64,000 bases of DNA from Marinobacter sp. HL-58 (GTDB lineage: Bacteria > Pseudomonadota > Gammaproteobacteria > Pseudomonadales > Oleiphilaceae). This document shows positions 30,249 through 45,592 of the stretch, piece after piece (the first letter of the stretch is position 1; each line of letters begins with the position of its first letter). A program made the translations under genes and the position numbers. The stretch lies in assembly GCF_001314605.1 (NCBI RefSeq), contig NZ_LIHP01000007.1, positions 31,542 to 95,541 of the forward strand, in the 5' to 3' direction. The notes beneath the pieces were generated by a model. That model did not search any database. It had not been told where the DNA came from and was given only the letters and a program-made list of their open reading frames with translations.

Positions 30249-30521
30249 TTATTGCTCAACCACCAGGAAGAAGGTTTCATCGTTACGGATCAGCCCCAGG
30301 TTCATTCGCGCACGTTCCTCGACCGCCCCTTTCTCGCCACGAAGGTTGCGGACTTCGGCGTACAGGCGCTCGTTACGGATTGCCAGCTCGGCATTTTCCT
30401 CACGCTGCTCGGCAATGGCCTTTTCCAGCCCCCATACCTGGGCAAAACTACCTTCCCCGACCCACAGGCGAACCTGCAGCAGGAGAATAAGAATAATCAT
30501 GATCGACCAGAGCAACTTCAT
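30249..30521 (-). CDS. ftsB: cell division protein FtsB
   Basis: A 90-aa bitopic protein of the FtsQ-FtsB-FtsL divisome subcomplex. One N-terminal transmembrane helix (about 1-20, LLWSIMIILILLLQV) is followed by a coiled coil (about 28-68, with AEQREENAELAIRNERLYAEV). A short C-terminal part contains the conserved ERARMNLGLIRNDETFF. It lies between the eno terminator and ispD. Because the eno terminator precedes it, it probably starts the ftsB-ispD-ispF-truD-surE-pcm transcript from its own promoter. Confidence 0.95.
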   Translation of the reverse strand: MKLLWSIMIILILLLQVRLWVGEGSFAQVWGLEKAIAEQREENAELAIRNERLYAEVRNLRGEKGAVEERARMNLGLIRNDETFFLVVEQ

Positions 30522-30557
30522 TGCAAATTCCGTTTACGAGGCAACAACCGGACACTA

Positions 30558-30587
30558 AGTATAGACCTTAGTGTAGATTAGCAACAA
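30558..30587 (-). promoter_or_regulatory. candidate promoter of the ftsB operon with overlapping inverted repeat
   Basis: On the minus strand TTGTTG (30587-30582) and TATACT (30563-30558) are 18 bp apart, 37 bp upstream of the ftsB ATG. A 7-bp inverted repeat, CACTAAG (30553-30559) and CTTAGTG (30567-30573), covers the -10 box and could be an operator. Promoter strength and the repeat's function are inferred from pattern only. Confidence 0.42.
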
Positions 30588-30607
30588 GTTCTGCTAACCA
30601 CTTGTAC

Positions 30608-30652
30608 AAAAAGGCCATCGTGGTGTCGTTTTTAACAACCACGATGGCCTTT
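30608..30652 (-). terminator. Rho-independent terminator of eno
   Basis: AAAGGCCATCGTGGT (30610-30624) pairs with ACCACGATGGCCTTT (30638-30652) in a perfect 15-bp stem with a 13-nt loop. On the minus strand it lies about 57 bp after the eno stop and ends in T-rich sequence. Confidence 0.9.
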
Positions 30653-30708
30653 CGGGGCAGGTTGCCTGCCGGTGTCCCTCCCGACAACCAACCCTGGTGC
30701 CCGGCAAA

Positions 30709-32028
<1,320 letters not shown>

Positions 32029-32048
32029 TCAAAATTGGGAGTAAGAGC

Positions 32049-32148
32049 GAGCGGGAACGGCCCTACGAAAAACGCTACAAGCACATCCCTGTGCGCTTGG
32101 GCTCCGCCATCCATGGCTCCGCACATTTTCGTAGGGCCGTTCCCGCTC
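32049..32148. repeat. 23-bp perfect inverted repeat element between kdsA and eno
   Basis: A 23-bp arm at 32049-32071 (starting GAGCGGGAACGG) is repeated perfectly in inverse at 32126-32148. The 54-bp centre contains a smaller stem, GCCAT-CC-ATGGC (32106-32117). The whole 100-bp structure fills most of the 180-bp kdsA-eno gap and can fold as one long hairpin in RNA or as a cruciform. It has no coding sequence. Its arms and the CATCCATG apex look like a dispersed intergenic element; that is inference. Confidence 0.75.
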
Positions 32149-32184
32149 ACTCCCATAGTCCTTCTGGAACGCAAAAACCGCCCA

Positions 32185-34709
<2,525 letters not shown>

Positions 34710-34749
34710 TCAAGATGGGACGCCAGACTACCAGAAAGGCCCCGCCTTC

Positions 34750-36111
34750 TCAATTACATTCCCGCTCCACAACAATCCGCCAGCCACTGGCCGGGGCCTC
34801 TCCACAGTATTTGCCGGAAAGCCACAAGTCGCCAGCCCCGACCACTTCTTCATTGCCGTCTTTTACCTCCAGAAGCAGCGGCAGCCGGGCTCTTTCCCAG
34901 GGTGGAATGGTTTTCTCCTGCAGCCAGTTCTTGAGGGATTTCGAGGGGCCATCAGGGGCTGGCCGAATGCGCTCACCCCCTGCCCTCGTAGATATCCGTA
35001 TATCCGGCGCCGGTGATTTGCGTTCACCGGCGGCGCTCAGCGTCACCCGCCATTCGCCCCACTCCACCGCTTGCCCCGGAACCAGGGGGAGTCTGCCCGC
35101 AGGCAGTGGCGCCCGGTCCGGAACCAGATACAGGTATCCCTGATAGCGCCGAACGGCAAAGCCGTCGCCCCGGATTTCCGGCTCCCGATCGGCCGGAGCC
35201 GTCAGCAATTCGTTCAGTACCTGCGGCCAGTCGGCTATTGTCGGAGGCTCCCGGCGATAATGCCGGATCCACCAGCGCAGCAGATTCTTCTGCTCCGCCA
35301 CCGCCAGGTTCGCCAGGCAACCCGTGTTCAGGGCACCCTGGTCATTGGCGCACTGCCGGAAGCGGAGCTCTGCCAGCGTTGCGGCCAGCTGGTCGCTCTC
35401 ACGGCAGGCGCCGGCACTGTGCCGGATGCGGGCGATCAGTGACGGCCAGCGTGCCTTGAGCAGGGGCATGACGGACAGGCGAAGAAAGTTACGATCAAAA
35501 CGCTCATCGGTATTGCTGGGGTCATCGACCCAGCCGATACTGTTCTCCATGGCCCAGGCCTGGAGTTCGTCGCGACTGAAATCCAACAGTGGCCGGTACA
35601 ACATGCCCTGGCCCAAAGGTCGCGAACGTGGCATGCCCCCCAGCCCGGCGACGCCGGTTCCCCGCAGCAGACGGAACAGCACCGTTTCCGCCTGGTCGTC
35701 GCCATGATGAGCCATCAAAAGCAACTCGCCGGGGGTCAGGATTTCCTCGAATACCTGGTAGCGGGCATTGCGGGCAGCCTCTTCAATCCCCCCGCCAGAG
35801 TGCCTGCGGCTGTCTTCAATACCAGAAACCTCCACCCGCCGGATATCCAGGGGCACGCCGAGGGCGTCACAGAGCTGCTGGCAGAAACGTTCGCTTTGCC
35901 CGGCATTGGGCTGCAACTGATGATTCACGTGCACGGCGGACAACCGCCCATCCCCGGCAAAGAGGCTGGCAGCAACATGAAGAAGCAGAACAGAATCCAT
36001 CCCGCCGCTGAGGGCAACTCGCAAGCGTGAATGGGAAGGCAGGTTCCTGACCGGGGCGCAGAGGGCCGCCGGCCAGTCAGATCCGGAGCCGGGGTTACCG
36101 GCCCGTGTCAT
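34750..36111 (-). CDS. tilS: tRNA(Ile)-lysidine synthetase
   Basis: Converts cytidine 34 of the AUA-reading tRNA-Ile to lysidine. The 453-aa protein has the N-type ATP-pyrophosphatase motif SGGMDSVLL near 34-42, the [10 protein letters not shown] and RNARYQVF segments, and [19 protein letters not shown] with the family histidines. It ends with the C-terminal TilS_C domains (ICQ... region, [13 protein letters not shown] and [10 protein letters not shown]). It overlaps the 3' end of accA by 17 bp, so its translation may depend on accA readthrough. Confidence 0.95.
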   Translation of the reverse strand: MTRAGNPGSGSDWPAALCAPVRNLPSHSRLRVALSGGMDSVLLLHVAASLFAGDGRLSAVHVNHQLQPNAGQSERFCQQLCDALGVPLDIRRVEVSGIEDSRRHSGGGIEEAARNARYQVFEEILTPGELLLMAHHGDDQAETVLFRLLRGTGVAGLGGMPRSRPLGQGMLYRPLLDFSRDELQAWAMENSIGWVDDPSNTDERFDRNFLRLSVMPLLKARWPSLIARIRHSAGACRESDQLAATLAELRFRQCANDQGALNTGCLANLAVAEQKNLLRWWIRHYRREPPTIADWPQVLNELLTAPADREPEIRGDGFAVRRYQGYLYLVPDRAPLPAGRLPLVPGQAVEWGEWRVTLSAAGERKSPAPDIRISTRAGGERIRPAPDGPSKSLKNWLQEKTIPPWERARLPLLLEVKDGNEEVVGAGDLWLSGKYCGEAPASGWRIVVERECN

Positions 36112-37048
36112 ATCGGGTCAACCGCTCATAGCGGCGGGACACCAGTTCATCCAGGGGCAGCCGCTGGAGTTCGGCAATGCCCTTGCTAAGGGTTGCCCGC
36201 AGGGATTCCGCCATCTTTTCCGGATTGCGGTGGGCGCCACCCAGCGGTTCGGTGATGACGTTGTCTGCCAGGCCGAGGTCTTTCAGGCGATCAGCAGTCA
36301 CACCCATGGCCTCTGCGGCCTGGGAGGCATATTCCGCACTCTTCCACAGAATCGAGGCACAGCCTTCCGGCGAGATAACCGCATAGGTGGAATACTGCAG
36401 CATGTTCAACTGATCGCACACGCCAATGGCCAGCGCACCACCGGAGCCGCCTTCGCCCACCACGGTGGAGATAATCGGCGTTTTCAGACGCGACATCACC
36501 GCCAGGTTAAACGCAATGGCTTCACTCTGCCCGCGCTCCTCGGCACCGATGCCCGGGTAGGCACCCGGCGTGTCGATAAATGTGAGGATGGGCATGCGGA
36601 AGCGTTCTGCCATTTCCATCAGCCGCAGGGCCTTGCGGTAGCCCTCCGGGCGGGGCATGCCGAAATTGCGCTTGACCTTGTCGCGCACTTCCCTGCCTTT
36701 CTGGTGGCCAATTACCATCACCGGCTTTCCTTCCAGGCGAGCGGTGCCGCCAACGATTGCCTGGTCATCGGCGTATCGACGGTCGCCGTGCAACTCGTCG
36801 AAGTCGTCGAAGATCATCTCCACATAGTCCAGGGTATATGGCCGCCGGGGATGGCGCGCCAGTCTGGAAACATCCCAGGGCTTGAGATCCGAGAAGATGC
36901 TTTCAGTCAGGCTTACGCTTTTTTTACGGAGCCGGCTGATCTCGTCGGTAATATTGATGTCGGTATCGTTGCCCACCATGCGAAGCTCTTCAATCTTGGC
37001 TTCAAGGTCGGCAATAGGCTGTTCGAAATCCAGATAGTTAGGGTTCAT
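36095..37048 (-). CDS. accA: acetyl-CoA carboxylase carboxyltransferase subunit alpha
   Basis: Transfers the carboxyl group from biotin on AccB to acetyl-CoA, giving malonyl-CoA, together with AccD. The 317-aa protein is full length. Landmarks are the N-terminal [17 protein letters not shown] coiled region, [19 protein letters not shown] and the crotonase-like core with [32 protein letters not shown] and [13 protein letters not shown]. The dnaE-accA-tilS order is conserved in relatives. A 176-bp gap with a hairpin separates it from dnaE. Confidence 0.98.
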   Translation of the reverse strand: MNPNYLDFEQPIADLEAKIEELRMVGNDTDINITDEISRLRKKSVSLTESIFSDLKPWDVSRLARHPRRPYTLDYVEMIFDDFDELHGDRRYADDQAIVGGTARLEGKPVMVIGHQKGREVRDKVKRNFGMPRPEGYRKALRLMEMAERFRMPILTFIDTPGAYPGIGAEERGQSEAIAFNLAVMSRLKTPIISTVVGEGGSGGALAIGVCDQLNMLQYSTYAVISPEGCASILWKSAEYASQAAEAMGVTADRLKDLGLADNVITEPLGGAHRNPEKMAESLRATLSKGIAELQRLPLDELVSRRYERLTRYDTGR

Positions 37049-37134
37049 GATGTTCCATCATTTGCTTGCATGGCGGGAATGTAAGCCGCCAAACCAGAAT
37101 TTTGGACAAAGATAGCAGCGCCGGGGCCATGGCT

Positions 37135-37165
37135 AAAGCGGACCTTGGTATGAGTCCGCTTTCTG
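37135..37165 (-). terminator. hairpin after dnaE, possible terminator
   Basis: AAAGCGGAC (37135-37143) pairs with GTCCGCTTT (37154-37162), a 9-bp stem with a 10-nt loop, in the 176-bp gap between dnaE and accA. On the minus strand only three T residues end the stem, so termination would be partial. The rest of the gap shows no gene and is likely to hold the accA promoter. Confidence 0.5.
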
Positions 37166-37224
37166 ACAAAAACGTAATATTTTAATACCTCCGCCACACC
37201 CGGGATGAACCTTGCCGGACAATA

Positions 37225-40200
37225 TCAATCATAGACCAGTTCTACCGACTGGTCGCCCACCAGGTATTTCAGTTCCAGCAGAAGATCGTCATCGGGTTGC
37301 ACCCGCCAGGATTCACCCAGCTCAATGCGGGTGCTGGCGTTATCGCTGCTGTACTCGATCCATACCGGACTGCCTTCGCACCGGAAGGGCCTGAGGGTGG
37401 AATCCAGTTTATCCAGCAGACCATTCTGGAGCTGGTCCGCATGAATGGCCAGTTTCAGCCCACGGCTGAACTGCTGCCGCGCCGTGCCCACGTCCATCAC
37501 CGAGTTCACCCGCATTTTCATCTGGCCGGAATAATCATCGTGGCTGACCTGTCCTTCCACAACAATCACCTGGTCTGACTGCAGCAATTCCCGATTCTCG
37601 AAAAATGCCTCGGAAAACAGCGTTGCCTCAATCCGTGCACTGCGATCATCCAGCGTGATAAATGCCATGGTGGAGCCGGTGCGGGTTTTCATGGAACGCT
37701 GGGCCACAACCAGTCCGGCAACCCGCTGTGGCTGCCGGGCCGGCTTGAGATCCGCAATGGATGAGCGCACAAACCGCCGAACTTCCTGCTCGTACTCGTC
37801 GAACGGATGCCCGGTCAGGTAGAGGCCCAGGGTGTCCTTCTCACCTTTCAGGCGTTCTTTCTTGGGCCATTCCCGCACATTTGCCACGTCGGAGTATGGA
37901 TCGCCATCTTCCCCGCCCATCAGCATGTCCCCGAACATGTCCGTCATGCCCACGGATTCGTTGCGGGATTGCTGGCCCGCCTGCTGGATGGCCTTGTCGA
38001 TGCTGGCCATCAGCTGCGCACGCCCGGCACCCAGCTTGTCCATGGCCCCGGAGCGAATCAGCGCTTCCATGGCCCGTTTGTTGACTTTTTTCAGATCCAC
38101 CCGACGGCAGAAATCAAAGATATCCTGGTAAGGCTCGCCGTTTGCCCGACCGGCCTGGATACTCTGGATCGGCCCCTCGCCCAGGCCTTTGATCGCCCCC
38201 AGGCCATACACAATGGCGCCGTCATCGTTCACTGTGAAGGTGTACTCGGAACGGCTGACATCCGGAACCAGCAACTCCAGCCCCATGCTGCGGCATTCCT
38301 CCACCAGCGTGACCACCTTGTCGGTGTTCTGCATATCCGCCGTCAGTACCGCCGCCATGAACTCCGCGGGATAATGCGCCTTCAGCCAGAGGGTCTGGTA
38401 GGACACCAGGGCGTAAGCGGCAGAGTGGGATTTGTTGAAGCCGTAACCGGCGAATTTTTCCACCAGGTCGAAGATGTTCTCCGCCAGGGTCTTGTCGATG
38501 CCGTTCTTTTCACAGCCATCCAGGAAGAACTGTTTCTGCTTGGCCATCTCCTCGGGCTTCTTCTTGCCCATGGCCCGGCGCAGCATGTCGGCGTTACCCA
38601 GGGTATAGCCTGCCATTACCTGGGCAATCTGCATGACCTGCTCCTGGTACAGGATTACCCCATAGGTGGGCTCCAGGACCGGCCGGAGCCCTTCATACTG
38701 GTAATCCGGGTGGGGGAAGGACATCGGCTGGCGACCGTGCTTGCGGTCGATGAAGTCATCCACCATGCCCGACTGCAGTGGCCCGGGACGAAACAGCGCC
38801 ACCAGGGCGATCATGTCTTCCAGGGAGTCCGGTTGCAGACGGCGGATCAGATCTTTCATGCCCCGGGATTCCAGCTGGAAGACCGCCGTAGTCTCCGCCT
38901 TCTTGAGCATCTCGAAGGACGCCCCATCGTCCAGGGGGATTTCGTTGATATCCAGTGCCGGCTCGCCCCGCTTTTCCCGGCGGGGATTGATCATCTTCAG
39001 GGCCCAGTCGATGATGGTGAGGGTTCGCAGGCCCAGGAAGTCGAACTTCACCAGGCCGGCATCTTCCACATCGCCCTTGTCGAACTGGGTCACCAGGCTG
39101 CCGCCCTCGTCGTCGCAGTACAGCGGCGAGAAATCAGTGATCTTGGTGGGCGCAATGACCACGCCGCCCGCGTGCTTGCCGGCGTTACGGCACACGCCTT
39201 CCAGCTTCAGTGCCATTTCCCAGATTTCCTGGGCTTCCTCGTCGTTCTCCAGGAACTCGACCAGTTGTGGCTCCTGTTCCAGGGCTTTTTCCAGGGTCAT
39301 ACCCGGTTCGAAGGGAATCATCTTCGACAGCTTGTCCGCCAGCCCGTAGGACTTGCCCTGAACCCGGGCCACGTCACGCACAACCGCCTTGGCGGCCATG
39401 GTGCCGAAAGTAATAATCTGGGAAACCGCTTCCCGACCGTATTTCTCCGCCACGTAGGCAATCACCCGGTCGCGGCCCTCCATGCAGAAGTCCACGTCAA
39501 AGTCGGGCATGGATACCCGTTCCGGGTTCAGGAAGCGCTCGAACAGCAGGTCGTATTCCAGTGGATCAAGATCGGTAATCAACTGGGCGTAGGCCACCAG
39601 AGAGCCGGCACCAGACCCCCGGCCCGGGCCCACCGGTACACCGTTGTTCTTGGCCCATTTGATGAAGTCCATAACGATCAGGAAGTAACCCGGGAACCCC
39701 ATCTGGGTGATGATATCCAGCTCGAAGTTCAGCCGTGTGTAGTAGGCCTCACGCTTCTTGTCGTAATCCGGGTCATCTTTGCTCAGGGTCTTGGCCAGTC
39801 GCTCCTCCAGCCCCTCCTCGGATACCTTGCGGAAATATTCTTCCATGGTCATCCCGTCAGGGATGGGATAATTCGGCAGGAAGTATTCGCCCATGCGCAC
39901 CTGGACCGAGCACCGGCGCGCGATCTCAACGGTGTTTTCCACGGCCTCGGGAATATCCGAGAACAGCTCGATCATTTCTTCCGCGCTGCGCAGGTACTGC
40001 TGGTCACTGAAGCGCCGGTCCCGGCGGGGATCATCCAGGGTGCGGCTTTCACCGATACAGACCCGGGCCTCGTGGGCCTCGAAATCCTCGGCGTGAAGAA
40101 AATGAACGTCGTTGGTGGCCACCACCGGGCAGGCAAGCACCTCGGCCAGTTCCACATTCAGGTGCAGACAGTCTTCATCCCCCGGTCGCCCGGTACGCTG

Positions 40201-40707
40201 CAGCTCCAGGTAGAAGGACCCCGGATAGAGGTTCATCCAGTACTCGGCACGCTGCCTGGCCAGTTCCGGTTTGCCGGCCATCAGAGCCTTGCCCACATCG
40301 CCCATCCGGGCACCAGACAGTGCAATCAGGCCTTCGGCCCGGCTTTCAAGCCACTTGCGCTGGATGATGGGCTTGCCGAAACGCTGCCCGTCGGTATAAC
40401 CCAGGGAAACGACTTCAGTGAGGTTCAGGTAGCCATCATTATCACGGGCCAAAAGGGTAATCCGGAACGGATTGTCCGGCTCTTCCGGGTTTTCAAGCCA
40501 GAGGTCCGCGCCAATGATCGGCTTTACCCCGGCCCCCATGGCAGCCTTGTAGAAACGTACCAGGGAGCACATGTTCGACTGCTCGGTCAGGCCAACGGCT
40601 GGCATGCCAAGTTCGGCTACCCGACTGATCAGTGGCTTTACCCGAACCAGCCCATCTACCATGGAATATTCGGAGTGCACGCGGAGGTGGACAAAGGTCT
40701 GTGACAT
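37225..40707 (-). CDS. dnaE: DNA polymerase III subunit alpha
   Basis: The replicative polymerase catalytic subunit, 1160 aa from the ATG at 40707. The frame stays open a further 54 codons upstream across the end of the TlpA-like gene, without family-like sequence. The PHP domain starts at once ([16 protein letters not shown]). The palm carries [14 protein letters not shown] and the catalytic Asp pair in [14 protein letters not shown] near 400. The fingers contain [19 protein letters not shown], and the C-terminal OB fold [18 protein letters not shown] lies at about 1000-1070. The clamp-binding region lies before it ([18 protein letters not shown]). Confidence 0.98.
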   Translation of the reverse strand: MSQTFVHLRVHSEYSMVDGLVRVKPLISRVAELGMPAVGLTEQSNMCSLVRFYKAAMGAGVKPIIGADLWLENPEEPDNPFRITLLARDNDGYLNLTEVVSLGYTDGQRFGKPIIQRKWLESRAEGLIALSGARMGDVGKALMAGKPELARQRAEYWMNLYPGSFYLELQRTGRPGDEDCLHLNVELAEVLACPVVATNDVHFLHAEDFEAHEARVCIGESRTLDDPRRDRRFSDQQYLRSAEEMIELFSDIPEAVENTVEIARRCSVQVRMGEYFLPNYPIPDGMTMEEYFRKVSEEGLEERLAKTLSKDDPDYDKKREAYYTRLNFELDIITQMGFPGYFLIVMDFIKWAKNNGVPVGPGRGSGAGSLVAYAQLITDLDPLEYDLLFERFLNPERVSMPDFDVDFCMEGRDRVIAYVAEKYGREAVSQIITFGTMAAKAVVRDVARVQGKSYGLADKLSKMIPFEPGMTLEKALEQEPQLVEFLENDEEAQEIWEMALKLEGVCRNAGKHAGGVVIAPTKITDFSPLYCDDEGGSLVTQFDKGDVEDAGLVKFDFLGLRTLTIIDWALKMINPRREKRGEPALDINEIPLDDGASFEMLKKAETTAVFQLESRGMKDLIRRLQPDSLEDMIALVALFRPGPLQSGMVDDFIDRKHGRQPMSFPHPDYQYEGLRPVLEPTYGVILYQEQVMQIAQVMAGYTLGNADMLRRAMGKKKPEEMAKQKQFFLDGCEKNGIDKTLAENIFDLVEKFAGYGFNKSHSAAYALVSYQTLWLKAHYPAEFMAAVLTADMQNTDKVVTLVEECRSMGLELLVPDVSRSEYTFTVNDDGAIVYGLGAIKGLGEGPIQSIQAGRANGEPYQDIFDFCRRVDLKKVNKRAMEALIRSGAMDKLGAGRAQLMASIDKAIQQAGQQSRNESVGMTDMFGDMLMGGEDGDPYSDVANVREWPKKERLKGEKDTLGLYLTGHPFDEYEQEVRRFVRSSIADLKPARQPQRVAGLVVAQRSMKTRTGSTMAFITLDDRSARIEATLFSEAFFENRELLQSDQVIVVEGQVSHDDYSGQMKMRVNSVMDVGTARQQFSRGLKLAIHADQLQNGLLDKLDSTLRPFRCEGSPVWIEYSSDNASTRIELGESWRVQPDDDLLLELKYLVGDQSVELVYD

Positions 40708-40751
40708 AGTGTCGGGGTATTCCTGCTTGTAAATAACGGCTTCGGGCCGGG

Positions 40752-41219
40752 TCAGCGCCCGATCAGTTCTTTGATGTCTTCCTCGGTCTGGGGCCCGAAG
40801 CGGGTCTCGACCAGTTCGCCCTCGGGGTTGACCACAAAGGTGGCGGGCAGTCCCACCGGGGTTTCCCAACCCAGTTCGGGCCCGGGGTCCTCTCCCAGCA
40901 TGCCATATTCAATCCCCATCTTTTTGCCCAGGTCAATGAGTTCCTGACCCTGTATATCGTCAAAATTCACACCCAGGACAACAATGGCCGCGGACCGGTC
41001 AAGGTCGTTCAGCTCGGGAATTTCCTCAAGGCAGGGTTTGCACCATTCCGCCCAGTAATTGACCAGCACCCAGTGGCCGCGCAGACTTTCCCAGTCCAGC
41101 GTCGTTCCATCCGGCTTTTCAAACTCCTGGTTCTGGCAGCCCGCCAACATGAGCAAAGCCAGCAGGATTCCGAGCCCGTACCACCCGGAGGAATAACGCA
41201 ATTTGGCGGGGTATTGCAC
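40752..41219 (-). CDS. TlpA-like thioredoxin-fold lipoprotein
   Basis: A 155-aa lipoprotein with a lipobox (LMLAGC, Cys28) after a basic N-terminus and a hydrophobic segment. The periplasmic thioredoxin domain has the redox site WCKPC (Cys60 and Cys63) and the cis-proline strand [10 protein letters not shown] near 124-133. Such proteins act as disulfide reductases or resolvases. Asp or Glu-rich stretches around the active site ([11 protein letters not shown]) are usual in the TlpA/ResA group. Its partner is not apparent from context. It is 44 bp upstream of dnaE and divergent from arsC. Confidence 0.88.
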   Translation of the reverse strand: MQYPAKLRYSSGWYGLGILLALLMLAGCQNQEFEKPDGTTLDWESLRGHWVLVNYWAEWCKPCLEEIPELNDLDRSAAIVVLGVNFDDIQGQELIDLGKKMGIEYGMLGEDPGPELGWETPVGLPATFVVNPEGELVETRFGPQTEEDIKELIGR

Positions 41220-41291
41220 AGGGAGCCCTCCTGTTAGACTACGGCGCTCAGATCAATATACGATTTGGCTGACCTGGAAAGATGGAGAACC

Positions 41292-42264
<973 letters not shown>

Positions 42265-42292
42265 CTGCAAACCACCAACAACGGAATCCTGA

Positions 42293-42661
42293 ATGCTTCA
42301 TAATCCGAAAGCGCGCACCACTGCACGACTGACCATTGGCCTCTATCTTGCCACCCTGGTGGCACTGGTGATTACCACCTTCTATCCGGTTCAGACCGAG
42401 GGGGTCTCGGTAACCCTGATGCTCAGCATCAAACTCATCCCGCTGCTGGCCTTCGCGGTACCGGTTTTCAGGGGCCACAACCGGGGCTACATCTGGCTGA
42501 GCTTCATCGTCATTTTCTATTTCACCCGCTACGTGGTTTCCGCCTGGCTCAGCGAAGGAGCCATTGCGCCGATGATACTAACGGTGCTCACCTTCCTGTT
42601 GTTTACAGTGGCCATGGTCCACCTTAAGGTGAATCGTCCACAGCCGGTTTCAGAAACCTGA
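42293..42661 (+). CDS. DUF2069 domain-containing membrane protein
   Basis: A 122-aa inner-membrane protein with four predicted hydrophobic segments (about 12-33, 43-58, 67-85, 89-110). It fits the DUF2069 family. I know of no function for the family. It lies between wrbA and the GspE-type ATPase, with short gaps of 28 and 13 bp, and may be translated from the same message. wrbA and DUF2069 are also neighbours in Pseudomonas. Confidence 0.82.
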   Translation: MLHNPKARTTARLTIGLYLATLVALVITTFYPVQTEGVSVTLMLSIKLIPLLAFAVPVFRGHNRGYIWLSFIVIFYFTRYVVSAWLSEGAIAPMILTVLTFLLFTVAMVHLKVNRPQPVSET

Positions 42662-42674
42662 CAGGAAACGCACG

Positions 42675-44480
42675 ATGGCCGATAGCACTCATCCACCAGC
42701 GCCACACAGAAGCACCCTCACCCTGAGGGATATCTGTACCGCCCTGGTAACCAGTGGTGAGATCACACAGGAAGATGCCGAACGGGTACTGTCAGCGAAC
42801 ATAGGCATACAGACGGGTTCCGGCGGGCCCGCCAGCCAGCGTCACCCGCTGGAACTGGTGGCCAAGGCCGGACTGGAGAGCCTGAAAACAGGCCGCACCC
42901 TGGACCTGGACAAGCTGACCCAATGGCTGGCGGAATGGGCGGAACAACCCTACTACCACATTGACCCCCTGAAGATAGACACCCCGGCCATTGCCCGGGT
43001 GATGTCCTACGCTTTTGCCCAGCGCCACGGCATTCTTGCGGTTGAAATCGGCGAGGATGAAGTACTGGTTGCAAGCTCCGAACCCTTCAAGAGTGACTGG
43101 GAAGGCAACCTGAGACAGGCTGTCCGCAAGGACATTCAACGTGTGGTGGCAAGCCCGGAGGATATCCGCCGGTATACCGTCGAGTTCTATCAGCTGGCCA
43201 ACTCTGTCAGCAAGGCTGGCGGCGGTGCGAATGCCTCTGGCCCCGCAGGTTCCCAGAACTTTGAACAGCTCCTGGATCTGGGTGCCAGCGAAAGCCCGGA
43301 CGCCAACGACCAGCATGTGGTCAAGATCGTTGACTGGCTGCTGCAGTATGCTTTCGATCAGCGTGCCTCGGATATCCATATCGAACCGAGGCGTAATGTC
43401 ACCCAGGTGCGATTCCGTATCGACGGCGTGCTGCACAATGTCTACGAATTTCCGGATCAGGTTGGTGTGGCGGTGACCAGCCGCCTGAAAATTCTGGGGC
43501 GCCTCAACGTGGCGGAGAAACGCCGTCCCCAGGATGGCCGTATCAAGACCCGCAAGCCGGACAACAGCGAAGTGGAGTTGCGGCTGGCCACCATGCCTAC
43601 CGCCTTTGGCGAGAAAATGGTGATGCGGATCTTTGACCCGGAAGTGCTACTGAAATCCTACGAGCAACTGGGCTTCTCGAAGGAAGACCGGGAGCGCTGG
43701 CAGGGCATTACCGACCGCCCACATGGCATTGTGCTGGTCACCGGGCCCACCGGTTCCGGCAAGACCACCACCCTGTATTCCACCCTCAAACAGCTGGCCA
43801 CCCCGGAAGTGAACATCTGTACCATCGAAGACCCCATCGAGATGGTAGAGCCGGCCTTCAACCAGATGCAGGTGCAGACCAATATTGAGCTGACTTTCGC
43901 CTCCGGCGTGCGGGCCCTGCTGCGGCAGGACCCGGACATCATCATGATTGGCGAGATCCGTGATCTGGAAACCGCGGAGATGGCGGTACAGGCAGCCCTG
44001 ACCGGACACCTGGTGCTGTCCACACTACACACCAACGATGCCCCCAGCGCCATTACCCGGCTCATGGAGCTGGGCATCCCCCCCTACCTGATTCGCGCCA
44101 CGGTACTGGGGGTGATGGCACAACGGCTGGCCAGAACCCTGTGCCCCCACTGCAAGGAGTCCGGGCCTGTGGATGAGCAGGCATGGCAGAGCCTGACCCG
44201 GCCATGGAAAGCAACAATCCCGAAGCAGGTCTATCATCCGGTAGGCTGTCTGGAGTGCCGGAACACCGGCTACTATGGCCGCGCGGGGGTGTATGAAATC
44301 ATGCAGCTGTCCGGCAACCTGATCCGGCAGATCACCGAACAATGCGAACTGGAGCAATTGAGGGTGGATGCCTACAAGGATGGCATGAAGTCACTGCGTC
44401 TCAGCGGGGCACAGAAAGTGGCCGCCGGCTCCACTACGGTTGAGGAAATCCTGCGGGTGACCCCGGAGAGCCAGCGCTGA
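42675..44480 (+). CDS. GspE/PilB-type secretion ATPase without other secretion genes nearby
   Basis: A 601-aa hexameric ATPase of the type II secretion and type IV pilus family. Residues 1-200 form the N-terminal T2SSE_N-like domain, with a Gly/Ala/Ser linker around 178-190. The catalytic domain has the Walker A GPTGSGKTTT at 357-366, the Asp box near ICTIEDPIE, the Walker B MIGEIRDLETAEMA, and the His box STLHTNDAPSAITR. The zinc-binding cysteines are C490-x2-C493 and C525-x2-C528. No pseudopilin, secretin or GspF gene lies in the window. I leave it unnamed because GspE and PilB cannot be told apart safely. Confidence 0.92.
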   Translation: MADSTHPPAPHRSTLTLRDICTALVTSGEITQEDAERVLSANIGIQTGSGGPASQRHPLELVAKAGLESLKTGRTLDLDKLTQWLAEWAEQPYYHIDPLKIDTPAIARVMSYAFAQRHGILAVEIGEDEVLVASSEPFKSDWEGNLRQAVRKDIQRVVASPEDIRRYTVEFYQLANSVSKAGGGANASGPAGSQNFEQLLDLGASESPDANDQHVVKIVDWLLQYAFDQRASDIHIEPRRNVTQVRFRIDGVLHNVYEFPDQVGVAVTSRLKILGRLNVAEKRRPQDGRIKTRKPDNSEVELRLATMPTAFGEKMVMRIFDPEVLLKSYEQLGFSKEDRERWQGITDRPHGIVLVTGPTGSGKTTTLYSTLKQLATPEVNICTIEDPIEMVEPAFNQMQVQTNIELTFASGVRALLRQDPDIIMIGEIRDLETAEMAVQAALTGHLVLSTLHTNDAPSAITRLMELGIPPYLIRATVLGVMAQRLARTLCPHCKESGPVDEQAWQSLTRPWKATIPKQVYHPVGCLECRNTGYYGRAGVYEIMQLSGNLIRQITEQCELEQLRVDAYKDGMKSLRLSGAQKVAAGSTTVEEILRVTPESQR

Positions 44481-44493
44481 TCAGCGCCGGGTT

Positions 44494-45543
44494 TCATTCC
44501 TCCGGTGACTGGCCGCACTGGTCCAGAATCTGTTGCCATCGCCGGGCATGGGTCTCGACTGCCTGATCCAGCTGTCCCCAGAGGCTCCGGGTACTGTCGG
44601 TATCCAGATACTCCCGGTACCAGTCGCGAAACGCGTCGGGCATGGTGTCCGTTTGCAGAGTGGCCAGTTGATCCAGTGGTTCTGCCAGTGCCCCCCGGGC
44701 CTGAGCTATGCCCTCCAGGTAGCTTTTCACGGGGCCGCCATACCCCTCTTCATAGGCGCTCCGGAGACCGGCAGGAGCAGTGTCGGACTCGCCTTCCGGG
44801 CACAGCGGCGTATTGTCAATCCTTTCGGACAGCAGTGCCGACCCGTCCTCAAGCCGTGTCGTCAGCAGCTTCACACTGTTCATCAACTGGCCCGCCCGGT
44901 ACTCGGCATGCCAGCGCTGGTGCACCTCGCCAATGTAATCAAGTGACTCGGCGGAATTACCATCCAGCAGGCTCGCCACCGTTCGGTTCAGGCGCTCAAT
45001 ATCTGAAGCCAGCTCCGCAACCGGGGTGTCATCAGAGGCTCTGGGGTAGTACCCCTGGGAGCGGGTGAAAAGCCGTTCTACCTCCTCCACGCCCCAGGTT
45101 GCATTCCACACAGCCAATGGCAGGGTCTCGGCCTTGCTTTCGATAGCCTCTTCCAGTTGCTCTTTCACCCCTTCCCGCTCCGTTTCCGGCAGGCAGTCTT
45201 CTGCCGCACGCACAAAGCGGGTTTCGTAGCGCAATCGATTCAGGGGTTGCATCACCTTGCCCATGATCGAGTTCCGCTCGCCGACCACGTATTGCAGCTC
45301 ACAACCGTACAGGGAAAGGAAGTCCAGCATCCCCATATCCAGATCCGGCATGTCCAGAACCCGTTCACGCCGGCGGGGTATCTGTGAAACCGGGCTTACT
45401 TCCGACAACTCCGGGCTCAGTTCCAGCGCCTCGGCCAACTGAGCCACGTAGGCATCCATCATGTCCGGCACATCGGAATCCTGAGCACAACCGGTCAGGC
45501 CGATACAAAGGAGGAAGGCTGTCAGTTTGCGGATCTCAGGCAC
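44494..45543 (-). CDS. DUF3080 family lipoprotein
   Basis: A 349-aa lipoprotein with lipobox GLTGC, lipidated Cys19. The mature protein is acidic and largely helical, with Cys80, Cys117 and other cysteines that may form disulfides in the periplasm (LYGCELQYVV, DCLPETERE). It fits DUF3080. I know no function for this family. It is convergent with the GspE-type gene, 14 bp apart, and follows the mtnC gene by 49 bp on the same strand, so it may be read from the methionine-salvage transcript. Confidence 0.82.
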   Translation of the reverse strand: MPEIRKLTAFLLCIGLTGCAQDSDVPDMMDAYVAQLAEALELSPELSEVSPVSQIPRRRERVLDMPDLDMGMLDFLSLYGCELQYVVGERNSIMGKVMQPLNRLRYETRFVRAAEDCLPETEREGVKEQLEEAIESKAETLPLAVWNATWGVEEVERLFTRSQGYYPRASDDTPVAELASDIERLNRTVASLLDGNSAESLDYIGEVHQRWHAEYRAGQLMNSVKLLTTRLEDGSALLSERIDNTPLCPEGESDTAPAGLRSAYEEGYGGPVKSYLEGIAQARGALAEPLDQLATLQTDTMPDAFRDWYREYLDTDSTRSLWGQLDQAVETHARRWQQILDQCGQSPEE

Positions 45544-45592
45544 GGGGCCTCCTGCTCACCTGGTAGTCAGAGAAGAAGGCACACAGAGTGGA

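Noticed and set aside
37807..40704. A 965-codon plus-strand frame opposite dnaE
   Set aside because: It lies wholly antisense to a certain gene, has the low-complexity look of a GC-bias shadow, and matches no family.
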